NCBI GenBank assembly: GCA_021295675.1
Contig: JAGWBY010000025.1
Location: forward strand, 1 to 32,695
Source: Candidatus Latescibacterota bacterium
Lineage (GTDB): Bacteria; Latescibacterota; UBA2968; UBA8231
Reading direction: 5' to 3'
DNA length: 32,695 nucleotides
Position numbers and translations under genes: made by a program. Positions 7,051 to 15,180 of this stretch are shown in pieces. The notes beneath the pieces were generated by a model. It was not told the DNA's origin. It was given only the letters and a program-made list of their open reading frames with translations, and searched no databases. The stretch's first letter is position 1. Every line of letters starts with the position of its first letter.

Positions 7051-9043
7051 TCTGCTCTACGAGGGCGCGACCAAACGCCTCTTGGCCCTGCTCGGCGGCT
7101 ATTTCTACCGCATATCGCTCAGCGTCAGCCAAGCGGCCCGCAATCATCAACTCGGCGACGATCAGCTCTAGTAAGTCCGTTGTGAACGTCTTGCGGATGT
7201 TTGCGTCTTGCACAGCCTGCTCTAGCGCTGCCAACGCCTTGCCATGCTCTCCGAGCAAATGGTAGGCATAGCCGCGAATAAAGTCCTGTAACCCCAGAGA
7301 AAAGTCTGGAGCCTCGCTTAAGAAGCGCAAGCGGTCTAGCAGGGCGTGGAGCGCGGAGTGCTCAACCGGTCCAACAGAATCTCCCGCAAGTTGTCCACAA
7401 CGCATCTGGCGCAGCGTACTCCACAAATCGCCCCATATCGTATAAGGCTCCTCCAAACGGGCCGCGCGATAATAGGCTCGCGCGCGCTCATACTCCTGAG
7501 CGGCGTAACAAGCGTCCGCGACATTCAGCGCCAATAGCTCCGGCCCCGCTCCCGTTTGCCAGCGCTCAACTCCGCTCTGCTCTCCGGCGCTTAGCTCGTC
7601 CCACAGGGCTGCGTCCTGCTGGTGCAAGGTCTGCACTCGATACTCGTTGCCCTCATCCAAAGGGGGCGCGGCCAAGAGTACGACCATGGCCCGCAGCACG
7701 GCCAGCCGCTCGACGGGCAAGTCGCCGAGCCTACGGCGGTATTCACCGGCGGCCGCCAACCGATCCGCAGCGCCAGATGCGACCTGCCAAGGGGCCGGTG
7801 CTCCTTCCAACGCAGCGACAATGGCTCGAGCCAAGAGCACTTGGCCAGTCGCGGCCGGGTGCAAGTGATCGGCCATTAGCTCCCAACCCACGCCGACCTC
7901 CGGGCTGTGGGCGCGGAAGCGCGCCTCCACATCGGCTAACAACACTCCTTCTTCCGCCGCGACTCGGAGCACGACCTCGTTTAGGGCTGCCGTCGCCCGC
8001 CAAGGCCGCGGATCCAACTCGCGCGCCTGCACATAAGCCGCGCGCGCCTCAGCCCCACGGCCCACCTGCTCTAAGTGATAACCGCGTAAGAAGTGCAAAT
8101 AAGCGTCATCCGCATAGAGCGCCTCAGCCTGCGCCAAGGCCACCAGCGCTGCCGGCGATGCTTGCTCCCTATCGCTCTGCGCCAAAAAATCCACATAGAG
8201 CGCGAGCTCCTCATCCGGTAAAGGCGGCTCAATGTGCGCTGGCGCGAAACCGCGTTCGTTACTGGTCACCGTGCAAAGAACCAAGGGAACGCGCCGCGCT
8301 CGGCAAAAGGCCGCCACGTCGCGGAGATTGGCCTCCAAATTGGCCGCTGCCTGCGCCCGCCGCGGATCGGACGCTGGGATCACGCCCGCCTTAGACATCA
8401 CCTCGATTAAGGGACCATCTGCCCACTCTTTGCCCAACGGCCCTATCAGCTTGCCTACCAAGGGCCTCAGCCGCCACTGCACCAGCGAGTAGTGGATCCG
8501 CTTCATCCACACCGCTTGCCCTCCTTGGGCCAATGAGGCCGCCCCATAAACCCCGTATAGTTCGTTGTGTCCGGTATAGACTACGACCAGATCCGCTTCG
8601 AGAGCGGCTACACCGTCTTCCACGGCGCGGGCCACGGCAAAGCTCGAAGCAGCAGTGATCCCGGCGTTAAAGACCTCGATCTGGCGCTCTGGAAAGAGGT
8701 CGCCGAGCATTTCTTGGAGATAAGAAGGAGCCGATAAACGCTTGGGGTGGGGGTAACCTTGGACGGTCGAACCCCCGGCAAAAAGCACGCGCAACTCACC
8801 CTCGGGCGCGGGTTCGATATAGGGCTTCGGGGTCATGCGAATGCCGCGCCGAATAGGCTCAGCCATGTCGGCGAAAAAGCGACGGGCATAGTCTGGGTTG
8901 ACTGCGTGGAGCGCCCGGCCTTCGACGTGCGCTAGTTGGAGGGCAAACGTCGGCGGCTCCAACGCCGGGATTAGCCGCAACCCCCCTTCGATGAGCGCGA
9001 CTAAAACCAAGCCGAGCAGCAGCGCTGCGAGCCGACCGCGCAT
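7025..9043 (-). CDS. SGNH/GDSL-type hydrolase with TPR-like C-terminal region
   Basis: This 672-aa protein has an N-terminal membrane or signal segment (residues 5-22). The SGNH blocks are all visible: block I as FAGGSTVQG (Ser92, with GGS replacing GDS), block II NAG (126-128), block III GHNE (158-161) and block V DHLH (392-395), giving a Ser-His-Asp triad with Asn160 in the oxyanion hole. Between blocks III and V is a TPR-like helical insertion (RGYHLEQVGRGAEARAAY), and after about 500 there are further helical repeats (YAAQEYERARAYYRAARL). The family removes or adds acyl groups, often on glycans; the substrate here is unknown. The ATG follows the upstream PPIase stop closely (TAA AAA ATG) without its own Shine-Dalgarno, so translation is probably coupled. 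It is convergent with the CRTAC gene. Confidence 0.85.
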   Translation of the reverse strand: MRGRLAALLLGLVLVALIEGGLRLIPALEPPTFALQLAHVEGRALHAVNPDYARRFFADMAEPIRRGIRMTPKPYIEPAPEGELRVLFAGGSTVQGYPHPKRLSAPSYLQEMLGDLFPERQIEVFNAGITAASSFAVARAVEDGVAALEADLVVVYTGHNELYGVYGAASLAQGGQAVWMKRIHYSLVQWRLRPLVGKLIGPLGKEWADGPLIEVMSKAGVIPASDPRRAQAAANLEANLRDVAAFCRARRVPLVLCTVTSNERGFAPAHIEPPLPDEELALYVDFLAQSDREQASPAALVALAQAEALYADDAYLHFLRGYHLEQVGRGAEARAAYVQARELDPRPWRATAALNEVVLRVAAEEGVLLADVEARFRAHSPEVGVGWELMADHLHPAATGQVLLARAIVAALEGAPAPWQVASGAADRLAAAGEYRRRLGDLPVERLAVLRAMVVLLAAPPLDEGNEYRVQTLHQQDAALWDELSAGEQSGVERWQTGAGPELLALNVADACYAAQEYERARAYYRAARLEEPYTIWGDLWSTLRQMRCGQLAGDSVGPVEHSALHALLDRLRFLSEAPDFSLGLQDFIRGYAYHLLGEHGKALAALEQAVQDANIRKTFTTDLLELIVAELMIAGRLADAERYAVEIAAEQGQEAFGRALVEQIRVGQKPR

Positions 9044-9046
9044 TTT

Positions 9047-10708
9047 TTAAAAGGCGGTCGTGTAGCGGGAGAGGGCGTCTTGGCTGATGTGTACCTCACC
9101 CGCGTACGCTTGGCGCAGCGAGTCGAGAAATACGTCGAAGAGCACCCCTTCGCGGTGCTTGCGAATATTGACGCGAATGGGCCGCTGCACCTGCTTAAAG
9201 GGCAGCAACGCCATCACATAAGGCTGGTCGAGGCGGAACACACTGTATTTTTCCTGCACCTCCATCGGCCCTTGTAAAACCCCGACGTCTTTGGAATTGC
9301 TGTCGCCGAAGAAAGTGCGGTACGGCGACTGATAAAGCGACTCGATAGTAGCCCGGCCACTATCGGCAAAAGTGTGCCCCCCAACCGGCTTCATGCTAGG
9401 CCGTACGGAGTAGCGCTGGGCTAACTCCGCTAGCCGCTCCCCGCTGCGCGCCCGTGCAAGAACCTGTTCGGCCTCCGCGCGCGTATCGACCAGCACCTCG
9501 GTCATCTCGATGACGCCGGGCAGGGAGCGGTAGTTCTCCGAGTGTTGCTCGTAGTAATCTCGAACCTCTGCTTCCGTCACTGAGACCTTCCCCGCCACCG
9601 CGTCTAAGCGCAATTGCGACACGAGCAACGACTGCTTCTGCCCCTCGACCCATGCTACCATAGCGGGCCATTGGTGTCGCCCCTGCATACGGGCTTCGAG
9701 TGCCAACAGGGAATCCGGTAAAATCCACTGTTCAATAGCCAAAAACGCGGCTGCACTGTCGGGCGGCAGCGCCCCCTTATTAAGCGAGCGGAGCCTCTGC
9801 ACGGCATCGCCGACACCTATCCGCCCCCCTGCATATTCAATCAGCGATTCGTGGGGCTGATCCAACGCACGACCCTGCAACGCGGCAAGCACGGCGTGAA
9901 TGCGGTCGCGGTGATAGCGCAAATCGCGTACCTCCTTGAGCGAGTCGATCACCACCTGTCGCCGCTGTGCCCACTTGCGTTGCCCGACCTGCTCGGCGAT
10001 GTCAGCGCGCAATTTCTCAAAGGGGATGCGTCGCTTTTTGAGGACCTTGACGACCTCGTATCCGTCTTTAGTGAGAATCGGCTCGCTAACTTGGCCTTCC
10101 TCTAAGTGAAAGGTGCCATCGCGCAGGCTGGGCACAGCACCAGTTTGGTCGAAGAAGGCACCGAGATTGCCGCCTTTGTCAGCGTCGTCAGCGAGAGAAT
10201 ACTGGCGCGCCAATTCGGAAAAATTGGCCCCGGCTTCCAATTGGCGGATGATAGCCCGGGCGTCTTCTTCGGTAGCCGAGAGAATGTGCGCTGGCCAGAT
10301 TTCCCAACCGAGCAAATGCTCCTCGTACGCGGCATGCAGTTCTTCCTCAGTCACCTTGAGCCGGGCGTCGATCCACTCGCGCGATAGTTCCTCCGCCAAG
10401 CGCTTATTGACCATGTCAGACAGCGTATGGGCGAGCCCAGGCAATTGGTCTAGCCCCCGCTTGTAGGCCTCGCGCAGCATGAGCTCCTTGTCGACTAGGG
10501 TCTGTAGGTTTTCGCCGCGGGCGGCTACTCCTTCTTTTTTTGGGCGCAGATAGTCGGGCAGTGCTTGCTCGTAGCGGCGAAGATCCATGGCCGTGATCGT
10601 CTCTCCGGCCACCGTAGCCAAGATCGTCTCAGGAGTGGCTGGTTCGCTTTCCGACCCGCAACTTGCAACCGCTAAGAGGAAGCCGCAGACAAAAAATCGC
10701 CAAGACAT
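9047..10708 (-). CDS. Parvulin-type peptidyl-prolyl cis-trans isomerase lipoprotein (SurA/PrsA-like)
   Basis: The product is 553 aa from the start at 10708. This start gives a clean lipoprotein signal (MSWRFFVCGFLLAVASCGSE, lipobox VASC, Cys17). Starts further up, at 10744, would lie inside the terminator hairpin at 10731-10759. Residues about 30-110 resemble the SurA N-terminal helical region (LATVAGETITAMDLRRYEQA). A full parvulin domain follows (HILSATEEDARAI, KGGNLGAFF, GYEVVKVL). A second, degenerate parvulin-like region lies near residue 370 onward (TEVLVDTRAEAEQVLARA). It is likely a periplasmic folding chaperone, probably serving outer-membrane or secreted proteins; the beta-barrel protein and secreted giants upstream are plausible clients (inference). 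The SGNH gene follows after 3 bp. Confidence 0.88.
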   Translation of the reverse strand: MSWRFFVCGFLLAVASCGSESEPATPETILATVAGETITAMDLRRYEQALPDYLRPKKEGVAARGENLQTLVDKELMLREAYKRGLDQLPGLAHTLSDMVNKRLAEELSREWIDARLKVTEEELHAAYEEHLLGWEIWPAHILSATEEDARAIIRQLEAGANFSELARQYSLADDADKGGNLGAFFDQTGAVPSLRDGTFHLEEGQVSEPILTKDGYEVVKVLKKRRIPFEKLRADIAEQVGQRKWAQRRQVVIDSLKEVRDLRYHRDRIHAVLAALQGRALDQPHESLIEYAGGRIGVGDAVQRLRSLNKGALPPDSAAAFLAIEQWILPDSLLALEARMQGRHQWPAMVAWVEGQKQSLLVSQLRLDAVAGKVSVTEAEVRDYYEQHSENYRSLPGVIEMTEVLVDTRAEAEQVLARARSGERLAELAQRYSVRPSMKPVGGHTFADSGRATIESLYQSPYRTFFGDSNSKDVGVLQGPMEVQEKYSVFRLDQPYVMALLPFKQVQRPIRVNIRKHREGVLFDVFLDSLRQAYAGEVHISQDALSRYTTAF

Positions 10709-10730
10709 AACTTTTTCACCCATTACAAAA

Positions 10731-10759
10731 CTGCGCGGTACCACTTCGGCACCGCGCAG
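10731..10759 (-). terminator. Intrinsic terminator between lipoprotein gene and PPIase gene
   Basis: On the minus strand a 12-bp stem with a single mismatch (outer 9 bp CTGCGCGGT/ACCGCGCAG perfect) and a 5-nt loop is followed directly by TTTT (10730-10727). It lies 34 bp after the stop of the 10794-11552 gene. It separates the surface-protein genes from the PPIase-SGNH pair, so the latter may be partly attenuated or have its own promoter. Confidence 0.7.
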
Positions 10760-10793
10760 CTAGTTTAAATTCAATTGTGAGTTCTGTGCTGCG

Positions 10794-11552
10794 CTATTGG
10801 CTAGTCGCCACTTTGCGCCCATCGGGATAGATGCGGCCAATCTCGCGCTCAAAGTACATTGCGACGTCTACATGCTCTATAGGATCGCCCTTGTAATCGA
10901 AACGCACCACCACATCGGGGATGTGGATGGTCAAGTCCTCCACATCGGGGGCCAGCGGCTTGAAGACGACGTACCCTTCGCTCTCCTGAGCACTGAACAC
11001 CTCTTCGTCGGGGAACATCGTGCGCCGCAAGATACCGTCGCGCTCTTTCCAAGTGAACATGGCATTGCCGGGCATCCCAGGCTCGTTGCCGCCGCTTCCG
11101 CTACCGACATAGCGACGATAGTATATCGAGAGCTGTTCGCGTTGCAGCGCGTAGTACTTGCGCCCGTTGGAGGTGGTTATATAGACCTTTTTGGGGTCGA
11201 GATAGACTTTGGGATATTCGTAATTAGAAACATACATGCGAAAAACAGTGAATCGCTGTGGAGTGTCCCCAGTACGAAAGTACGTCGAGTTGCCAAACGT
11301 GTAGGGGTTCTGTGAGTTGGGTCCTTCGTTGGAGTACGCGCTGAACTGGCGGTTCAACTCCGTGTCGGTCATTGGCCGCAAGCTGATCTCAAGACGAGCC
11401 TGTGTATAGGACACGGTCCCATCGTCGGCCACCGTCTTGTTAGCTCCTTGCTCGGCCTCACTCATCGGCTTGAGGTCTTCGGCATAGTAGCGATAGGAGC
11501 AGCCCGGAAAAAGTAGCCCAACCAAAAGCAGCGGCGTGAAACATTTCAGCAT
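10794..11552 (-). CDS. Lipoprotein of unknown function
   Basis: The start at 11552 is set by a strong Shine-Dalgarno (TAGGAGG) six bases upstream, overlapping the stop of the preceding beta-barrel gene. The 252-aa product begins MLKCFTPLLLVGLLFPGCSY, a lipoprotein signal with Cys18. Mature residues are rich in Tyr and charged side chains with predicted beta character (KVYITTSNGRKYYAL, IHIPDVVVRFDYKG). I recognise no family. Tight coupling to the barrel gene (13-bp offset from its stop) suggests an outer-membrane lipoprotein partner of that barrel, as in many barrel-lipoprotein pairs; this is inference. A terminator follows the gene. Confidence 0.75.
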   Translation of the reverse strand: MLKCFTPLLLVGLLFPGCSYRYYAEDLKPMSEAEQGANKTVADDGTVSYTQARLEISLRPMTDTELNRQFSAYSNEGPNSQNPYTFGNSTYFRTGDTPQRFTVFRMYVSNYEYPKVYLDPKKVYITTSNGRKYYALQREQLSIYYRRYVGSGSGGNEPGMPGNAMFTWKERDGILRRTMFPDEEVFSAQESEGYVVFKPLAPDVEDLTIHIPDVVVRFDYKGDPIEHVDVAMYFEREIGRIYPDGRKVATSQ

Positions 11553-11562
11553 GGGAAACCTC

Positions 11563-14313
11563 CTACTCATAACCGGCGAACACAGTGACGAATACGGCCG
11601 TTTCAGTACGCGCCTTTTCTGCTGAGGCACGATCGATTCGCGATACGCGAAACCCTGTCTGGCTCCACAGGTTATAGCCTAGGTATTCGGCGTTGTTGGT
11701 AAACTGCAAGGCATAGACCAACTCGTTGCGATCCGAGCGCAGCAAGTGGGTTTCCAACTCCTCGCGGAATTGCTCGACGAGCAGATACTCTAGGCCAGTC
11801 TGCAATTGGGTGCGCGACAGAATTGGCACGTGCACAACCAGCGACCACAACTCGCGCAACTCAGTGGTCGCCACCCGCACCTGCGTATCTTGGCGACGCG
11901 ATGGCCGCTGGCGCTGAAATTCACTCTTCCAGCGCGGCTGGAATTTGACAACCCCGAGGTTGAACGTGTAATCGATCTTGTTGAGAACACCGAAGAAGGA
12001 AGCCGTCTCGCGGATGTCCTGTTCATCAAGCGGTCGCTCGTCGAAATGGGCCTGTTTGAAAACCTCCCACTTAAGGCGGTTTTTAAAGTGGATGTGGTCG
12101 CTCTGGTACTGATAGCCGAGATACAAGGTATTGGCCCAGCCATCGCGCAGGGGCAGCGGGTCGGTATAGGGCACTAGGTCGCCGCGCGATCCCTCGCGCA
12201 CAACCCACTCTATCACGTTGTCGCGGATATCGTCGCGGACCTGCCGATAGTTGTTGTACACTTGCACGCGCCCCTTGCTGGCGTAGTCCTTGTCAAAGGT
12301 CAGCAAGGTATAATTGGTAGCGTTCTCGCGAGCATCGGCTAGCTGACGCTCATTGAGGCGACCGACGGTCAGCCGCGCCTCCGGCCCCAAATGGGACCCC
12401 ACGTAAACGTTGTATCCTCGCCGATCCCGTTTGTACAGGTAGTCGGGCAGAATGTCGTTTTCAAAGCGGTCGATGATGCCGTTGTTGTTCATATCGACGC
12501 CAAAGAGAAACTCGGGACGATCAGATGCGTAGCGCAAGAACGGCTCCTCGTAGTCCGGCACCGTGTTCGAGCGCAATTCGGAGTCATTCTGATTAAAGTC
12601 ATTGATGAAGTCGTTGTTTTCGTCGAACCCTGGAAAGACCTCCCTATCCAGCGAGAAATTGGCCCGCTGCCAGTCGGGATTGCGGTCTTGATCGTCGTTG
12701 TCGTCGACAAATTCGTACACGAAACGGAGATCGTCGTCGTAGTTGATGTCCGCTGCATCGTTTTGGGTCCCGGCCAAAAAAGAACTGGTGCTGTAGCTGG
12801 GATCGACGTTATAGACTTCGCCGAAGCCATAGTAGGGATAAGCGCGTTTATACACATTGACAAACCATGCGTCGGCCGAGGTGTTGTGCGCTGTGTGCTG
12901 GGTCACGTCGGTTTCCGATCGCCGTGGATAGCGAAAGTGTTGGCGGTTGCGGTCGTATTCCCCCGATAAGTAAAACCCACTGACATCCGTAATATCGAGC
13001 GTAAAGCCGAATATCTCATTGGCCACCGGCAACCCGTATTTGACGCTCACAAATCCCTGGTTCGAGCCATCCTGCACGTTGCCGTCAGCGCGCATCGTAC
13101 GCTCGGGAATGCCCTCGGAGAGCAAGACCGGCTGACCGTTGGCGTTGAGCTGGCGGTTAGAAGTAACGTCGATCCGGTAGTCGTTGGCCAAGAGCAACAA
13201 AAACTCAATGCTCTTGATCTGTTCGGGCTGAGGGCCGAAGGAGTTGCGGTACTGGGGGCCTTCTAGATCGTACACGAGCGTGATGACCTCGTTGCCGTCG
13301 GCCGCAAGGAACCCTTCGCGGCGGAAACCACCCTGCACCGATGGGGCGAAGGCAAGGATGTTACTATTGCCGATGCGACGACGGTTGCTGATGCGATCGC
13401 CATCGATGGTCGTGATGATCATCTCTTCCTGAAAGAAGGCCGCGCCCGCCCTACCGTCCTCGGGCGAATCGTCGCTCAAGCTCACTTCGATACGCGAAAC
13501 GTCGGCGTTGTTCTGGCCCTCGGTAAGTGTACCCTTGAAGGGGTTGCCCTGAAATGCCTGCCCCTTGGTTGAGGAGTTGAAAGCATTGATGTAGGTCGCT
13601 CCTAACTTGACAAAATCGCCGACCTGCATGGTGCCGCGGCCGCCGATCAAGTTGGTGTCATTCGAGCGGAAACGACCGGTACTAGCCGTTGCTGAGGTTT
13701 CGACGCGACCAGGCGAACTAGGGCGCGAGGCGAGAAAGGTCGCCTCGTATTTGTCCGTGGCTAGGTCAAACTGAATACCGGCAAAGGTCGGTTTGGAAAA
13801 GGTCATCGGCGTCAACGTCGTGCGGATGCGGTCGCCAATTGTCAAGGCATAGGCGTATTGGCCCTTTTGGTCCGAGGCGACGACCAAATTTGAGAACCAG
13901 CTACCGAATCGGGGGGTTTTAAACAGACTGCTGCCCGACGTCTGCGGTGCCGCAATACTCCAGTCGTAAATGAGTTCGCCGCGGGTGATGTAATTTCCAT
14001 AGATATCGTAGAAGTATTCGCCTTCTTGGCTGGTGTTCACATAGCGCGAATAGTGCCGACGAGCGTAATTGGTATAGTCCTGTTGTCGCCATTGGTACTC
14101 GTTGAAGAGTTCCTGCGGCACGTACCACTTCTTCACCGCTGGATCTAGCGCGTCGAAAAGTATCCCTGGCCCGGTAGGATCGTAAAAAACCTCCCCGCCA
14201 CGGCGCACGCCCAGACGCGAGCCAAAATCTTCCTGCGCGGGGAGGTTTTCCACCATCGCCCCTAACATCAGGATCGCCACCGCACCAGTGCGGAAACTCC
14301 TAACTATATACAC
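11563..14313 (-). CDS. Large outer-membrane beta-barrel-like protein with EF-hand-like acidic loops
   Basis: This 916-aa product uses GTG 14313, backed by a GGGAGGG ribosome site 6-12 bases upstream. Residues 1-26 are a signal peptide (cleavage near PAQ-ED). The body has long runs of alternating polar and hydrophobic residues ending in aromatics, typical of beta strands (KFQPRWKSEFQRQ, LYLGYQYQSDHIHF, NELVYALQFTNNAEYLGYNL), and the C-terminus AVFVTVFAGYE resembles a terminal barrel strand, though not with the usual final Phe. Two acidic calcium-type loops, DENNDFINDFNQND (about residue 565) and DMNNNGIIDRFEND (about 610), sit mid-protein and are unusual for porins. No named family is recognised. 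The genes directly upstream encode two giant secreted FlgD-CTD proteins and the gene downstream a lipoprotein, so a role in export or surface attachment of those proteins is plausible but unproven. Confidence 0.72.
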   Translation of the reverse strand: MYIVRSFRTGAVAILMLGAMVENLPAQEDFGSRLGVRRGGEVFYDPTGPGILFDALDPAVKKWYVPQELFNEYQWRQQDYTNYARRHYSRYVNTSQEGEYFYDIYGNYITRGELIYDWSIAAPQTSGSSLFKTPRFGSWFSNLVVASDQKGQYAYALTIGDRIRTTLTPMTFSKPTFAGIQFDLATDKYEATFLASRPSSPGRVETSATASTGRFRSNDTNLIGGRGTMQVGDFVKLGATYINAFNSSTKGQAFQGNPFKGTLTEGQNNADVSRIEVSLSDDSPEDGRAGAAFFQEEMIITTIDGDRISNRRRIGNSNILAFAPSVQGGFRREGFLAADGNEVITLVYDLEGPQYRNSFGPQPEQIKSIEFLLLLANDYRIDVTSNRQLNANGQPVLLSEGIPERTMRADGNVQDGSNQGFVSVKYGLPVANEIFGFTLDITDVSGFYLSGEYDRNRQHFRYPRRSETDVTQHTAHNTSADAWFVNVYKRAYPYYGFGEVYNVDPSYSTSSFLAGTQNDAADINYDDDLRFVYEFVDDNDDQDRNPDWQRANFSLDREVFPGFDENNDFINDFNQNDSELRSNTVPDYEEPFLRYASDRPEFLFGVDMNNNGIIDRFENDILPDYLYKRDRRGYNVYVGSHLGPEARLTVGRLNERQLADARENATNYTLLTFDKDYASKGRVQVYNNYRQVRDDIRDNVIEWVVREGSRGDLVPYTDPLPLRDGWANTLYLGYQYQSDHIHFKNRLKWEVFKQAHFDERPLDEQDIRETASFFGVLNKIDYTFNLGVVKFQPRWKSEFQRQRPSRRQDTQVRVATTELRELWSLVVHVPILSRTQLQTGLEYLLVEQFREELETHLLRSDRNELVYALQFTNNAEYLGYNLWSQTGFRVSRIDRASAEKARTETAVFVTVFAGYE

Positions 14314-14358
14314 AAATCCCTCCCTTGTTGTCGAATTCCGGTCCGAACTGCTGCTTTA

Positions 14359-15180
14359 TCAATAGGCCACGTGCACGAGGCGCGTCAATTTGTTGGCTTG
14401 ATCGTCTGCTTCTAGCTTGATCTGACAGAGATAGATCCCCGGCGGCACGAGCTGGCCACCCATATTCCGCCCATCCCACACAAACGCCTGCGTCCCTACC
14501 TTGCCACCAACCGCCGAGCCCTGCCCTTGACCTACCAAGCGTCCTCCCAAATCGTAAAATGCAACGTCTAACGGACGCTCCTCCTGTACCTTCAGCAAAA
14601 CGAAATGCACTAAGAGTTCATCGTTGATCCCATCGCCATTGGGCGTAAAGACCGGTGACAACACTACGTCTTGGATCAAAGACCCCGGCAGCGCCATCAA
14701 ACTGACCTGTGCCGTCGAAGAATCCACCAACTCGGTCGCATCCTTATCGGCGGTATCCACCCGTTGAAATACGCCTTCCTCCGAATCCGAAGACCGCACA
14801 AACGAGGCGAATGCAATACCCTCGCGGAAGCTCTGAGACTCAAATTGCACCTCAATGAGGGCGTGTTGGCCAGTCGGCAGATCGGCATTGAGCGAAAAGG
14901 GGAACCGCACCCAGATCGAATCCGCGCCGGTCGCCATGCGTTCCAATATCTCGCCATCTGCATCGCGCAAGACTCCGTCGTCGTCGAGGACAAAGGCGCG
15001 GTCGAACTTCGTGGTTGTCGCCGAGGTCAGCACTTCCTCTGGGTTGAGCAGCGAGGCCGTCTGAGCGATAGCGACCTGTCCCAAGCGCACACCGGTCAAG
15101 TGCGCATCGCGCGGCGCGACGACCAGCACCTCGTTAAAGCCGTCGCGCACCGTCGCATCGGTCGGGTCGGGCTCGGCAGC
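14359..15180 (-). CDS. C-terminal part of frameshifted secreted discoidin-like/FlgD-CTD protein
   Basis: This frame carries the real continuation of the protein encoded by 15134-17668. From 15180 downward it reads AAEPDPTDATVRDGFNEVLV and runs 273 codons to TGA at 14359. It contains beta-rich linker sequence and a complete FlgD/gliding-type domain with SPVFTPNGDGINDELLVHF, FYDLGGRLVGQG, FVWDGRNMGGQLVPPGIYL and final LVHVAY. These are the domain order and the ending of the neighbouring paralogue (NPFTPNGDDVNDEVIV, WDGRDDAGQ, SVAY). No start with a ribosome site was seen near the junction, so without restoration of frame this part would probably not be made. The same frame remains open upstream to 15570, but that stretch is out-of-frame shadow of the other part. 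Confidence 0.75.
   Translation of the reverse strand, partial: AAEPDPTDATVRDGFNEVLVVAPRDAHLTGVRLGQVAIAQTASLLNPEEVLTSATTTKFDRAFVLDDDGVLRDADGEILERMATGADSIWVRFPFSLNADLPTGQHALIEVQFESQSFREGIAFASFVRSSDSEEGVFQRVDTADKDATELVDSSTAQVSLMALPGSLIQDVVLSPVFTPNGDGINDELLVHFVLLKVQEERPLDVAFYDLGGRLVGQGQGSAVGGKVGTQAFVWDGRNMGGQLVPPGIYLCQIKLEADDQANKLTRLVHVAY

Noticed and set aside
10709..10744. Longer N-terminus for the PPIase starting at 10744
   Set aside because: It would begin inside the terminator hairpin at 10731-10759 and put a non-hydrophobic extension before the lipoprotein signal.
11563..14313. SprA-like type 9 secretion translocon
   Set aside because: The protein is far shorter than SprA and none of its recognisable conserved blocks could be identified; only a general barrel-like character is supported.
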